From Gerris lacustris (taxonomy: Eukaryota; Arthropoda; Insecta; Hemiptera; Gerridae), in assembly GCA_951217055.1 (NCBI GenBank), contig OX578282.1, forward strand, positions 71,887,092 to 71,951,091: DNA of 64,000 bases, written 5' to 3'. Positions 41,438 to 53,223 of the stretch are shown here, in pieces. The notes below the pieces were generated by a model. It made no database searches. It was not told the origin of the DNA and worked only from the letters and a program-made list of their open reading frames with translations. Each line of letters opens with the position of its first letter. Position 1 is the first letter of the stretch. The translations under genes were made by a program, and so were the position numbers.

Positions 41438-43230
41438 TTTATGAATTATTGCACTCATGTTATATGTTCTGCTTATATGTTTGTGTGTCTTTACAAATCA
41501 AAGTTTTCTTGTTTGTTTTATTTAAGTAGAAATGATGTATAAACTCATACTTTTCAAAGCTGTCTTCTAATCACAATGAAACTGTTTGTTTTTTGTTTGT
41601 TTTATTTGTAAAGCGATGTGATCTGTCTTGTAGTATTTCTATGTCGTGCATTCATAGTTGTCTCTTACCGAGAGGTTTAATATTAAGATTTTGTGTTTTG
41701 TTCCACTTTCACGACTGATGCGTACAATAATCACTTTTTTTTTAGAGGGAGGAAAACCTATAACATAACATAATATGATTTCTTTAATATTGCTAAAGAG
41801 TGTGTTTTTAATTTTGATATAAACTTTTGTCCAAAATTATTTAAATTATTATATTAAACAAGAATATGGAGATGCCACAGTGTTGCCAGTGATGCCCCCC
41901 CCCCCCCCTTACCTTCTCACCTCTCTATACCCCCCTTGATAAAATAATTTGTGAAATTGATTCCAACTACTTAAGACACAGTGGAAAAGCAGTGGTATTT
42001 TCCTCTTGTATCAAAATGTAAGCGTTTGTAAAAAATGTCTTAGCGACAAAAAATGTCTCTTGCACCTAAGGGCTTACAGGAACTCACCCAAGAAATTTGA
42101 TTTCATTGTCATAGTTGCAGAGATATCGTAAGAGTGAGTCTGTCTCCTTATAACTAACTTCTGTACAATGAAAATCTCTAATATCAAATCAATTTTTTTT
42201 AATGTCCTACGAATTATCTATGTAAAATAGTTTCTATAGAAAAATAATATAGAATATCTTATAATAGATTCTAAAATTCTAACTAAAAAACTAGATTCTC
42301 CCACTGCCACAACGAGGCCCCTCCCCTCTTCTCCCCACCACCACAAGCTGAGCGCTGACCGTTCAAAACCGATCCATATCTTTTGTCCGCCCCACCCTGT
42401 ATATTGATAAAGGAGTTTTTGCTATTTTTCTAACTTCATGGCCCTAATATATTAGTCATGATTATTTCTTTTTTCTACATCCGTCTTTCCAATGCCCCCC
42501 CCCCCCCCCTTAGAATTTGGATTGGGCTTGATTACCCCATTTTTCCTCCTCTTGGGGTTCAATTTTCTTTATATTGGGTGCTTATATCCTCAAGAGAAAA
42601 CAAATATATCTTTTTTCCAAAATTTCAAGATGACATTAAATGAATTATTGGTTAGTTTTGAGGTTGGTTGGTGTTAATGGGTGCTTGAGGGTTGTCTTAT
42701 TCATTTCCTAGAGATATATTTTCTTATTTTAAAAATATAATTCTTTGAAATTGGTAACATTTGTATAAATGTTATTAAATTTTGATTGGTGTCTTGTTTG
42801 ATGTTAAATCATTTTTATTATGTTTATGACTTTATGGGTCAATAATACACTTTTAAAGAAAATTGATAACTTTTGTCATGCATATTGGTCTATTTATTTT
42901 ATCTGTAAAATCAAAAAATGTATTTATTATTTATTTGTATTCCAGTGAATTCTCATTACATTTAGAAAGCCTGAACTGAAGTTTTAATTTGATGAACTAT
43001 TTAATCTTTACAGTTCAGTCTATTTTCAAACTAAATTCCAAAACAGTGTTATTTCTGATCTTATAAGCCAGAGCTAAAGCTTCTATTAAGCTTTTTAACT
43101 TCTACTTGAAGCAGAGATGTTGAAATTATAAATTTTATTAATCCGTGATGATTTTCATGAATCCAGATACATATAATCTCAATTATTATTGATACATCTA
43201 TACACAGTACTATTGTTGTTAAAATTCCAG
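41438..43230. other. intronic AT-rich stretch with two poly-C runs
   Basis: C runs at 41895-41908 and 42495-42509. Near 42385 'gtccgccccaccctgtatat' resembles a mariner-type end (CAGGGTGGGGCGGAC) with TA, but the partner end was not found. No coding sequence. Confidence 0.45.
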
Positions 43231-43235
43231 TACTT

Positions 43236-43455
43236 CTTTAGATTGTTACTCCCCTATGTGGTTTTTGAATATAAATGAACTAAATAACTATTAATTCAAA
43301 GTGATGTTTAGCCCGACGTTTTTTGGGACAAAGGAATATCACACTTCTGTTTTTATAAGGGGAGTAACAGTCTAAAGAAAAACATTCCGTACACCTTCTT
43401 TAGATTGTTACTCCCCTATGTTTTCTTTATAAGGGGAGTAACAATCTAAATAAGT
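43236..43455. mobile_element. nested hairpin element with 19-bp perfect arms
   Basis: TTTAGATTGTTACTCCCCT occurs at about 43239 and 43402. Its complement AGGGGAGTAACAATCTAAA ends near 43454, and a near-copy (AGGGGAGTAACAGTCTAAA) ends near 43378. The result is one hairpin beside another, sharing the same arms: a small MITE duplicated or foldback. No protein. Confidence 0.8.
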
Positions 43456-44087
43456 GTCGGGATTCCTTTGAATAGTTGTGGTTAATCTCTTGATTGCATC
43501 GGACAAACGTAGAAGTAGTTGGTACCTAACGATAGTTTTGTGGGAGTTCAGTGTTGCAGCTTTGTCTATCTTTTTTTTACTTTAAAGAGCAATATTATTA
43601 CCTACAATGTAATAATTACATTAACAAACGTATTTCTCACCACATTCCTTGAACTTATCTCTAATCTTAATAACTATTACCATTTCTAATTAATTAATTA
43701 TTAATATACAACACTCAATGTACCCTCTATTAATTATTATAATAAGATGTTAAGTATTCAAGACAAGGTGTAAAAGACATGAAGATTTAATCTTAAGGCC
43801 ATAATTATCAAGTTTTTTTTTTGTTTCATTAATTCAATAATTTTTTTCCCTAAATTTGTATTACATTCCTCACTAATCTTGCTGTACAACTTTTAAATTC
43901 TTTGCTTCTCTATTTTAATCGTTTAGGTCCGATTTAATAAATTTAGCGACCTTTAACACTTCATAGTGGTGTCGGTGTTGGTTTTACTAAAAAAAAAAAA
44001 AATATATATATAAAAAAGTTGTCTCATTGAATAGATGAATTTTGAATTTTTTCCTGTCATAAAATTCCAATTTTACATTTGGCGCTT

Positions 44088-44210
44088 ACGTTTATGTGAG
44101 TGTTGTGCCCAAACGCTTTCAAGTTATCGTCATTGGTCGATTTCGTGACGATGGTTTTTTCGGATTTACTCCCAGGCTCCAGACACTGTAGTAGTGCGCC
44201 ATAAGGAACT
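44088..44210 (+). repeat. repeat B fragment
   Basis: 'gcttacgtttatgtgagtgt', 'caagttatcgtcattggtcg', 'cggatttactcccaggctcc' and 'gcgccataaggaact' match the 3' part of repeat B with divergence. Confidence 0.65.
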
Positions 44211-44211
44211 T

Positions 44212-44495
44212 ATAGTCTTCGCAAAACTAGAGTCGACGCGTTGACAGCGCGGGAAAAACTAGCAAAAGGGGGGACGAGCCAATGAAAGCTTGAGATTTTC
44301 CCGGACAAAAGGTCGGGCCAACTAGGCAAAGATAAATGTCTCTAGTGGAGGGGAGAGGCCCTCTGGATAACAGTATAAGAAGGCTTCGTAGTGGCTTTAT
44401 TTTTTCCCCCAGAGAGGTTGGCCAATCTGTGTGTCACTCAATTTCCCGCGCTGTCAACTCTAGTTGTGCGTCGACTCTAGTTGTGCGAAGACTGT
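44212..44495. mobile_element. 284-bp MITE with long TIR
   Basis: The left end AGTCTTCGCAAAACTAGAGT and the right end ACTCTAGTTGTGCGAAGACT are inverted, followed inward by CGACGCGTTGACAGCGCGGG and its complement, so each arm is about 45 bp with a small offset duplication. The interior has 'ccaatgaaagcttgagattt' and 'gaggttggccaatctg', also found at 53590-53712 and 58680-58990, so these are diverged relatives. Non-coding. Confidence 0.8.
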
Positions 44496-44499
44496 AGTT

Positions 44500-44568
44500 C
44501 TGAAAGAGCCTTACCAAGGCCTAACTGCTAGGTTCCAACAAGTGGTTGTACCCATCTAGTACTATTAC
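44500..44568 (+). repeat. SINE 3' fragment
   Basis: 'ggcctaactgctaggttcca', 'acaagtggttgtacccatc' and 'tagtactattac' match the 3' part of the SINE at 36394-36679 ('ggcctaattgcaaggttcga...'). Its tail continues beyond the hAT-like insertion at 45542-45565 ('ctaggacttaccactactac'). Confidence 0.7.
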
Positions 44569-45533
44569 TAGAGATGTAAATGAAAAAGACAGGTTTCGCT
44601 TTTTTTTTTTTGTTTTTTAAAAAATCAAAAAAAAAACCAAGCCCCTCGTTGTTTTTCACTTTTTACGTTTTTTTTTCAGATGCATTTTTTTTAACTCATT
44701 TTTATTATTTTAAGAGCTTAACTATTGAGAAATGGTCATGTAACTCTGATAAGAAACAAAATTCTATAAAAATACAGTTACAAAACTTGCTCAATATCTT
44801 ACAAATGATATTATCCTCAGACATTGGCTTTAATAATTTTAGGAATTAAATTATTTAATTTTTAAAATGGTTAAACAATCTCAGCAGTTCATCTACTGAT
44901 GGCCAGGGTCAAACTAACTTTTATTTATTTAAAAAAAAAATCACAATAATTTGAAAATCCAGTTTGTTTAATAAGTTCAAATAGAATTACATAACGCGAT
45001 TTATTATATAATATATAATCTTATTATTATCAAATGAAATATTTGTAAACAAGTAATTATTATTATTGATTGATTAAAATAAAATTTGAGTAAATTTTTA
45101 TAGTAGAAAATCAAAAAGTTGGCAATAAAATCCAGTTATTTTAGTCGATGTTAGTGTAGGGTTAAAGATTATTATGACAAGGAAGAAACTAACTAAATAT
45201 TTGTACTTGGCGGAGTTAACTCAAAATTAAGAGAAAAGCTTTTTTTTATCATTAAAGCGAGCGTCTTTCAATAAATATTTTTTGAATACTAAGAAAATAG
45301 TTAATAATTTTTTTGTCATAGAAAATATTTTATAATTATATTGAATGTTAAAATAATCTATAGGACATATTTACATTGCATTTTTTAAGTAAAATATTAA
45401 TTAAAGGTATTTTGAAAATGAGTAACTGCCTTTTATGCTAAAAACATACCTTCTTTAGCATCGGTGAAAAAAAAAAACACATTTTAAGTTAGAAAAAAAG
45501 TCTCCAGAAAAAAATAGTTTTTTTACATCTCTA
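44569..45533. mobile_element. 965-bp hAT-like non-autonomous element
   Basis: The TIRs are TAGAGATGTAAA (44569) and TTTACATCTCTA (ends 45533). They are flanked by ACTATTAC (44561-44568) and ACTAATAC (45534-45541), an 8-bp target duplication with one mismatch, as expected for hAT transposons. It is inserted in a SINE tail. The interior has no transposase. 45165-45300 resembles part of repeat B ('acttggcggagttaactcaa', 'gcgagcgtctttcaat'), so repeat B may be a relative of this element. The frame 44580-44849 is poly-Phe/Lys low complexity. Confidence 0.85.
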
Positions 45534-45656
45534 ACTAATACTAGGACTTACCACTACTACTACTTATCTCCGAAACTTGTATTTGAAATCTAATTTTCAG
45601 TTTATTAAATGGACAAATCCATCTAACTCCCACTCTTTTTTTATTTATTTTTTCAG

Positions 45657-45769
45657 CGATGGTCTCTTCAACGCTGCTAGTATTCCTTCTGTTGATATCA
45701 ACCTCTCTCTACTGGTACAAACACTCTCCCAGCACTCTCTACAGGAAACTAGCTACAGAAACTCTTTAA
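45657..45769 (+). CDS. histidine acid phosphatase, last coding exon d (TM and cytosolic tail)
   Basis: The acceptor TTTTTTCAG ends at 45656. The two-base entry (G|CG = Ala) joins exon c exactly, then 36 codons to TAA at 45767-45769. It reads MVSSTLLVFLLLISTSLYWY, KHSPSTLYRKLATETL. About 18 hydrophobic residues form a membrane span, followed by a Lys/His-positive cytosolic side and a 16-residue tail with Y-R-K-L, a Tyr-x-x-hydrophobic signal of the sort that directs lysosomal acid phosphatase to lysosomes. This places the product as a type I membrane protein with its catalytic domain in the lumen. The tail length fits the family. Confidence 0.93.
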
Positions 45770-46330
45770 AAACAGCGCGGCTACATGTCTACGGCACTCT
45801 AAGCCTGACGTACTTCCACCCAGCCTTGGCGCAACACCTCCACGTCCCTTAATACACGTTTATACCCCTATTATATGTATTATTTAAATTTTTTTAGACC
45901 CCCCCCCCTTATTTTTAAATTGTGATAAATGACATACTGAGTTGAAACTGGATAAGTGGGAGAACTAAATAGGTAACTAAGATATGGTATATTACCTGCA
46001 TTGTATAAGTGTGTTCGAAATATTAAGATACCAGTATTTTTTATGTAATATTAAAATATAGATCCTTACTTCTGAGCTGTTAAAAGATATATTGAATAGA
46101 GAATTATTGTCTTGTAAATATACAAATTATTTATTCTTTAAATTGAATTTATGATTAACATCAAATATTGCTGTCAAATAATAATAATTAAAAAAAATAA
46201 ACTGTTTTAGAGAAATATTTTCCCTACAACTAAAAATAGTGAATCATTAAAAAAAATGTGTGATAAAAACCTTTGAAAATATAATATGAAGCTGATTACA
46301 AATCTCACAAACATGTCAAAATAAATAAAA
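45770..46330 (+). other. phosphatase 3' UTR with candidate poly(A) signals
   Basis: AT-rich sequence after the stop. AATAAA occurs at about 46196-46201 and again near 46319-46328. The true cleavage site cannot be told. A C run is at about 45900-45908. Confidence 0.5.
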
Positions 46331-47740
46331 CTGTGTAAAAAGGAAATCTTTGTAAATTAAATATATTTTATGTGGATTTTCTTCTTTCTTTATATAATGA
46401 TATAAAACTGCTTTGTTTAATGCTTTGTTTAATGCTGGTGAGTTGTTTCAAAATATTTGTTTCTACTGAAATTTAGGGCAAGAAAACTTGGAGAGTAAAA
46501 TTTCCAACTAAAATAGTCAAATCTTTGAGCAAGAAAATTCATAGAGTGTAATTTCCAACTGAAAGGTCAAAATCAGTTTCTATCAACAGTTTTCTGACAA
46601 TAAACCGATCTATATATTAATTTTTTTGACAAACTGATCTATGAACAGTTTTTTTTTACTAACTGGTCTATGAACAGTTTTTTTTTTGACAATGGTCTAA
46701 TCAGTTTCACTCTTATTGTTAATTCAGCGTATGTTTTACTCAAAATTATTTCATCAATTAACTGAGGAATTTAGAATAAATTGAAATTAATCCTTAATTG
46801 AATTTAATTGAAAGCCACATAAGAACCCTGTTATCCAGATTCAACTTTATTGTTTTATTAAGTTTGAGCTTCCATCAACGGAATTCATCTTTCCACCATT
46901 ATTAATGATGATTTCATCTTAAATTCCACAATATTCATCTTAATGGAAGCATGTCATATTTTTGTGAATTTGTTCTTCATAATGCCCCTTGAACTTTTAA
47001 CGTGTTGACGAAAGATGTAATTATTCTGAAAACTTTTGTTTTCTTTATGTGTTCCAAATTTAATTTTTTAATTTAAAATTTTATATTTTTTAAATAAAAA
47101 AAGAAGAAAATTCCCTGAGAACTGAAAAGTGTTATTTATTATCATGATTGTTTTGGTTGTGGAAGCTCAATGTAGACTGCCGTGACATTTATTATTATTA
47201 CTATTATTTATTTCTTTATTTACATCGGTATTTTTTTTATGGAATGATTGATTGTCTTACGTCTTCTAATTTAGTTTTATTTCAAACAGGTTTAAGAAAA
47301 TGAATGAACAATTGAAAATTTATACAAATTTTCATTGTAATTTTGTAATTTTTACTGAGCTTCCCACAAAAAAATTACAATAAAAACAAATATATATATT
47401 ATTAGTATCTTTATATAAAATTGTTAAAAGATATATAAGTAAATTTTTATATGTATTCATTAAAAAATAATAATAATAATAATTGTTTTATCCTTGGTAA
47501 AATTAAACAAGAGCTTTTACAAAAAATTGAATATATAATATTTAAGACAATGAATAAAAAATACAAATATTTTATGAAATTAAATTCTAATTAAAAACTT
47601 TAAAATTCAAAAATGTAAAAAAAATTGACTTCATTTTCATAAAATTTAAAAATAAATTAATGTGAAGGATGTTGGGGGTTTGTTTTAACCGAGCCAAGAT
47701 TTCTTAATAATACTAATTCATCCATATGAAAATCATCTGT
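46331..47740. other. intergenic AT-rich stretch with short tandem repeats
   Basis: Holds a ~38-bp imperfect tandem ('gatctatgaacagttttttt' / 'ggtctatgaacagttttttt', about 46600-46700) and an (AAT)n near 47467. No gene. Confidence 0.5.
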
Positions 47741-47744
47741 GGCA

Positions 47745-47882
47745 TTGCAAGGGGGGTCAGCTATTGGCACAGCATGATGGAGTGCCAAAAATGAATTTGG
47801 CCGCCTTTTCGTTTGCTCGATATTGCGGGTGAGAAAATTGACTTTGCCCCTGGGCGCTAAATACCCTAGCTACGCCCCTGAA
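47745..47882 (-). mobile_element. hAT-type transposon end fragment
   Basis: On the - strand the end reads CAGGGGCGTAGCTAGGGTAT, then 'ttagcgcccaggggcaaagt', a hAT-type terminus widespread in arthropods. The other end was not identified. Non-coding. Confidence 0.55.
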
Positions 47883-48464
47883 AATCCCCCCAACACACTA
47901 AAATTTCATTAAAATCCAAATATACGGGTTGCTTATTCATTATCTCACTTGATTTTATGAGATATGGATGCAATTTGATAAAACAACAAACTCAATTTTT
48001 TTAAAATTAAATAAAAATTAAAAAAAATACAATCTTGTATGTAATACTTCCTTTTTACATTGTTGTCCATATGTGATATTTAATAAACTATATAAATATA
48101 TCTAATGTAACCACACACAAATATATATGTATCTATTAGTAATAATCATTTTCAGTAAATAATAAAAATAAAATTTAAATTTTAAACAAAGAAAAGACAT
48201 TGTAGGGTAAACTCTCCAATTGTTGGCGTCCTAAGAGCAAATTTCACGTTGGAGTTATTGTAATTACTATATTTCCTTACAATTTAGTTTATAGAAGAAC
48301 CAACTGCTCCTTTAGCAATTATCTACCAAAATATTATTTCATACAAGAATATAAGTTTATTTTATTTGGATAAAAATTAAGAAGTAGCTTGAACCAGTTG
48401 ATGGTAACTTTTAGTCCAGTTCAGTTTAAATTAAAAATATATTAGTTAAATGCATTCAAGTAAA
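47883..48464. other. intergenic AT-rich stretch
   Basis: Nothing recognised. Confidence 0.5.
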
Positions 48465-48590
48465 GTGGTTAGAGGTGGTTTGAGATGGTTAGAGGTGGTT
48501 TGACTTGGTTAGAGGTGGTTTGAGATGGTTAGAGTTGGGTTGAGATGGTTAGAGGTGGTTTGAGATGGTTAGAGGTGGTTTGAGATGAAA
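48465..48590 (+). repeat. decamer satellite, array 3
   Basis: About 12 units alternating agaggtggtt and tgagatggtt. Same core as arrays 1, 2 and 4. Confidence 0.9.
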
Positions 48591-49925
48591 TACTTTAATC
48601 TATTTATATCAAGTTTTATTAAAATCTAAAAGTTAGAACTTATGATATTTGTTTAGAATCGTTATTTGCTCTTTTTAAACTGTTTAGATTTGATTTAATA
48701 GATTTAGGAATCATTATCACTTGATGGCGGGGTCCACTAACGGTTTTACTAAAAATCCAATAGTAGATGTTAAAATCTTTTCCCGTCCTAAGATAACACT
48801 GTCAGTCAAACTTAGGCTGGGCTTTAGTAAAATGAACATGTGTACCAAATTTCAACTTAATTAGTCAACTTATACTCAAGTTATCATCTGACTCTTAAAC
48901 CTTACTAACAGACAGACAAGATGCTTCATTTTTTTTATTTTGTTGAATTTAAGTAGCTCATATACTCTTTACTTCAATAACCCATTTTCCAAGGAATTAT
49001 CGAGTGAAAATTTCACATTAATAAATAATTTGTATTTTTATAAGAAAAGAGGACCAGAGTGCCAACAAGTGCTTTGTTTACCCGATACAACATAAACAAT
49101 ACTTTTCCTACTATTAGTAGTAGGAAAAGTAGTATGAAAAAAGTACTATGAGTAGTAGAAAAGTAAAAAAATAAGTTACGTGGACTTAAATTTGTTTGTA
49201 TATTTTAATTTATATAAATTATTTGGTTTGTATTATTATTAAATTATTGTTATATTGCACAAGTTAAAAGGTGCTCAAAAAAACATTAAAGACTAGAAAA
49301 TATGATTGGAGTTACCTTAAAATTTTGACTTATTTCTTATTGTAAAATTGTTTTGAACTTGTTCCTAATTATTGTTATGTTTTTTTTTAATATTGTGATT
49401 TGAATAATTTGTTAATTTCTTTTGGATTATTGAGGATAAAAAACTTTTGTTTTTGTTTGATTTTTTTTTATGAACTGTTGAAGTTTTAGTGTAAGTGCAA
49501 GATAAAATGCAGTACATCAGCCTGAAGAAGAGAAGGGTACCGAGGGTTTGGTGCAAGAGGTCGTTGAGTTATTGTTTTATTTTACAATATTGAGTTTGTT
49601 TCACTGACTTTAAACTTTTTATGTATATTTTCATTTAGATAAAAACACTTAATACAAGTATTAATACGCACCTATTTTAAAACAATTTTATTGCTTTAAA
49701 CTTTAATTTATAGTTTATTATTATTTATTTTAAACTTTATTAAACTTAAATTGAAGGAAACATACACGTTAGCAAAATTAATTATTACTTAACTGTTTTT
49801 AGGCTGGAAAATACTATTTCGCTGATTTGTCATTAAAATATAAAAAAAAGTCAGGGAAATATTTCCCTTTCTAGGCAGGAAAAGTACAGTGTTCACCAGT
49901 CATAACATCTGTTTTTACCTAAGCT
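48591..49925. other. intergenic AT-rich stretch with a repeat B fragment
   Basis: 48790-48900 resembles repeat B ('aaaatgaacatgtgtaccaa', 'ctcaagttatcatctg', then GACAGACAAG). 49090-49160 has a small inverted repeat around 'ttttcctactattagtagta'. No gene. Confidence 0.5.
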
Positions 49926-49929
49926 TTCA

Positions 49930-50175
49930 TTTTTTATCTGCATAGAGTGAGTAGATAAAATATTGTATGCAAGAAGGCAGCAAAGGAAACATTTCTGCCT
50001 CGTTTATTCATTGCCTGCCGAAGCGAAGACGAGGCAGTCAATTATAGGTTAGTTACCTGCCTCGGCTTTACATCAACAGTTAATTTTCATTGCCTATCCT
50101 GAGCCTCCGGCTCAGAAGCTAACTTAATTGTCAGTGACATTCAATATTTCTGCCTAGTTGCATAACTAACTATTA
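49930..50175 (+). mobile_element. diverged relative of CCTCGG element G
   Basis: Starts 'gagtagataaaatattgtat', then 'gcaagaaggcagcaaagg', repeated CTGCCTCG / 'gcctcggctttac' / 'gcctccggctc' words, and ends 'ctgcctagttgcataactaa'. The inverted arms TATGCAAGAAGGCAG and CTGCCTAGTTGCATA occupy the same positions as the arms of element G. It is the same architecture with different arm sequence. Confidence 0.6.
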
Positions 50176-51680
50176 CAGATGTTTTATCAAGTTTTTAAAA
50201 AAAAATAATACTCATTAAGATATTTGCAATAGTTAAATAACAATAAACTTGATCATTTTTATTCTTTAATTTTTTACAATTATTTTTTTCTGACGGATTT
50301 AAATTAACTATCAAAACGTTACATTTATATAAAAATTTTATTTGAATAGTTTTGAATCTTATAATTTATTAAGTGGAGAACATCATTGCATTATACAGGT
50401 AATATGTACTGTCTGCTTGAAGGTAAAACTTACTGACTAACAAGTATTTAAGTTTACACATACCTACAGTAGAACCCTGCAAATCTGCAAATACTAAACC
50501 ATCCATTATCTGTACAACTTTTGAGAACTTTTAGAATGAAGTCATATAAAATGAGAGTGTATTTCTGCGACATGTTAATACATGTCATACATCCGTATGA
50601 GTAAATAATTCTTCCCTTTTTATATTTTTTTGGTCTTAAGGGATTTTAATAATTAAAAAAACAACTATTTTTTAATTATAATATTTTTTAAAAGCTATAT
50701 TTGGCCCAAACCTGGGCATCTTCAAGCCTTATCAGGGACATTTGATGAATGATAGATATTAAAAAAAGCTTGAGTAACAAACTCACTCATTGTTCATCAG
50801 TTACTCTAAAATAAATAGTTAAAAAATAGTTTTTTTTATTGATTAAAATCTCTAAAGACCAAAAAAAAAATAAAAAGAGAAGACTATATAATGAAAGGGA
50901 TAAATTGAAGAATACACAAGTAAATAATTGTTTACGTACATATTATATAAAAGTAGGGGAGACCCCGGGGTTGGTTAGCATAGATTATGATTTTTCTAAT
51001 TTTATAAACGACCCTTAGAGAGATTCAGGTGAATTCTGCCAATTACTTAATCCCTACAAAATCACGTCGGACACATTAATTAAAACCATGTTTAGGCACC
51101 CATTCAAATCACTTGATTACTTTTACCATTGATTAAAATTGACCCTGGCCTAGATTTACCAATGACCAGACTGGGCATTTGGGAACCGGCTTTAGAGAGA
51201 TGCCGAAATCTTGATAAGGGAAGAAAGCAAGTGAAAATTGAAATTATCGACCTCATTGACTCTTTGGAGCATCAAAAACTATTACCATAATTTGGGGTGC
51301 CACCAAGATCTTTGCCCAGAGCGCAACATACTTTAAATCGGGGCCTAAATTCACCATATAAACATCTCAAAACTTTAAAAAAATTAAAATTAAAATTATC
51401 ATTTAGCAATTTTTACCTTTATGCAGATGATATATTAACCATTGTTTTAATTTAAAAAAAGGCAATATAAATTGAAATGTTACCAGAGGTGTATATGACC
51501 ATAGATATTTTTTTGATATCAGAAAAATATCCAAATAACTAAATAAATGTATGAGAGAGGTTTGATCTCAATAAAATTTACCATTTTATTATTATTTTAT
51601 TATTTATTTATTTATTTTATTTATTTATTTTATTAAATTTTTAGAATAATTACTCTTTTTTAAAAAAAAAAAATGTTATT
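50176..51680. other. intergenic AT-rich stretch
   Basis: A short (TTTA)n is near 51600-51635 and a 'taaaaaatagttttttt' inverted repeat near 50650-50850. No gene was recognised. Confidence 0.5.
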
Positions 51681-52018
51681 ATACCGTATTGCTTTGAAAA
51701 TAAGACACCCCCAAAAATAATAAATTATTTTTTAATTTAATTATATAAAAGACAATTTCATTATAAAGACTATTTATGGGCTGATTCTAGTTTTAATTAA
51801 TTTTAAAATTTTGGTTTTAATTATAAGTATTATTATTTACTGTTTTATTTTTTAAATACGGTGTTTAAATGAAGACGCATCCCAATTTTCGAACCAAAAA
51901 TCTTGGAAAAAAATTAATGCATCGAATATAAACACTCCTCAAATATAAGACGCACCCCGATTTTTGGAGAAGCAAAAATGAAAAAAAAGTGCGTCTTATA
52001 TTCGAAGCAATACGGTAA
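51681..52018. mobile_element. MITE with ACCGTATTGCTT ends
   Basis: The left end TACCGTATTGCTTTGAAAAT and the right end 'tattcgaagcaatacggta' are inverted, followed inward by AAGACACCCCC and GGGGTGCGTCTT-type words. A ~135-bp internal segment (51735-51872) recurs nearly unchanged at 53224-53364. Non-coding. Confidence 0.75.
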
Positions 52019-52343
52019 TTACTTTATATTATTATTATTTGTATGGTATGTTTTGGTTACATATTGAAGTTAATAATGAGGTTCATCGACTAAGTTCATT
52101 AAACTTCCTAAAAATTCCTTTTAATACAGATAGTCCTCTAGTAACAAATGTTCCACTTTAAAAAATTGGGCAGGTTGATGGTTTGCTCCAATGAAGATGG
52201 TTTGAAAAAACAAAAAAACTTTCTTCTTTTTTTAAAAAAAAAATGGTAAATCTGCACTGTTTGGACCACCAATTTACAATTGTCTGATTTTCTTGCATTT
52301 TTTTTAAACTGTTCCTTTTTACATTATAGAAACGATTCTGGTT

Positions 52344-52541
52344 TTACGATCTCGGTAAGAAATTTAATAGCTTTTTTAAATAGGTAAAAGTGAATTGTAC
52401 GGTGCTGTTTACAGAATTAAAGTACAAAATTAATATTTTTGCCCTAGAATTTTCAACGGCCTCTCCGCACAGCTTTATGGTGCTCCGCTCATTTTTTGAA
52501 GAAAAATAACCCTGCTGCATATAGACCAGGTTGAGCTCCAA
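52344..52541 (-). other. short unassigned ORF (65 codons)
   Basis: An ATG-start - strand frame reading MELNLVYMQQGYFSSKNERS, then TIKLCGEAVENSRAKIL. It is more balanced in composition than its surroundings, but no family is recognised and there is no splice or poly(A) support. It lies between two pieces of the same MITE family. Confidence 0.2.
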
Positions 52542-52800
52542 ATTGAAATATAAAATTTGCTTAGTTATTACTTTAGCAAAAAAAAAAAAAAAAAAAAAAC
52601 GTACAGTGTCACTTCCTAAAACAATTAGGGAAGGTTATGGTTAGTTTAGGTTAAGATTTGTACTTTTCTACGCACAACCTATCATCATGTCCATAAGAAA
52701 GTGACACTTTACCAATTTAAAAAAAAATAACAAAAAGAAACTACTGAACTTAAGAAGATGGTACAACCAGAATTGTTTTTAATATGTAAAAAAGAACAGT

Positions 52801-53112
52801 TTAAAACGAATTGCTTGTATATCGGACAATTAGATATTGATGGGCTAAATAGTGCAGATTAAACATCCAAAAACATTGGTTTAAGATGTTCTTCATTAAC
52901 ATTAAGTTAAGCAAAAAGTTGCGTTGTTTTAAGTAGAAAAGACAGTCACAAAAACCTAACTCTTTAAGCTTTTTTGTATCGTTTATATTAGATTGGATTT
53001 TATTTGTTAGTGGCTTTCGACTGTGGTCAAAATCATTAAAAGGCCGATGAATTATCTTACAATCATACAACCGAGCTAAAACTTGGCTCCTAGCCTCTGT
53101 ACCAATACTCAA
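52801..53112 (-). other. unassigned ORF (~100 codons), possible exon or pseudogene
   Basis: An open - strand frame with no ATG start in frame at its head (opens with TTG). It contains SIGTEARSQVLARLYDCKII, HRPFNDFDHSRKPLTNKIQS, then LKELGFCDCLFYLKQRNFLL. The composition looks more protein-like than random AT-rich DNA. I do not recognise a family. It could be a degraded transposon or retroposed gene. Confidence 0.25.
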
Positions 53113-53223
53113 ACATTCTATCTAATTCCAGGTTTATTATAATTATATTAAGCATTTATAGTAAAAACTTTTTTTTATAGGTTAATTTTTTTTTAAAATA
53201 TATTTTGTACTTTTTTTCTTCTT

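Larger units (their letters stand above)
34456..45656 (+). other. phosphatase intron c (11.2 kb)
   Basis: GTAAAT donor at 34456 and TTTCAG acceptor ending 45656; the one-base and two-base phases fit. It contains a tRNA-like remnant, repeat A copy 7, repeat D copy 2 with a SINE, a SINE palindrome, a second SINE, a 2-kb 20-bp satellite, hairpins, a MITE and an hAT-like element listed separately. 35456-36300, 37261-37788 and 41438-43230 are AT-rich with nothing else recognised. Confidence 0.85.

Noticed and set aside
42370..42412. Mariner element end (CCCACCCTGTATA)
   Set aside because: Only one end is recognisable; no second end or transposase remnant nearby, so not called as an element.
44580..44849. 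89-codon frame with Phe/Lys/Ser runs
   Set aside because: Low-complexity T and A runs inside the hAT-like element.
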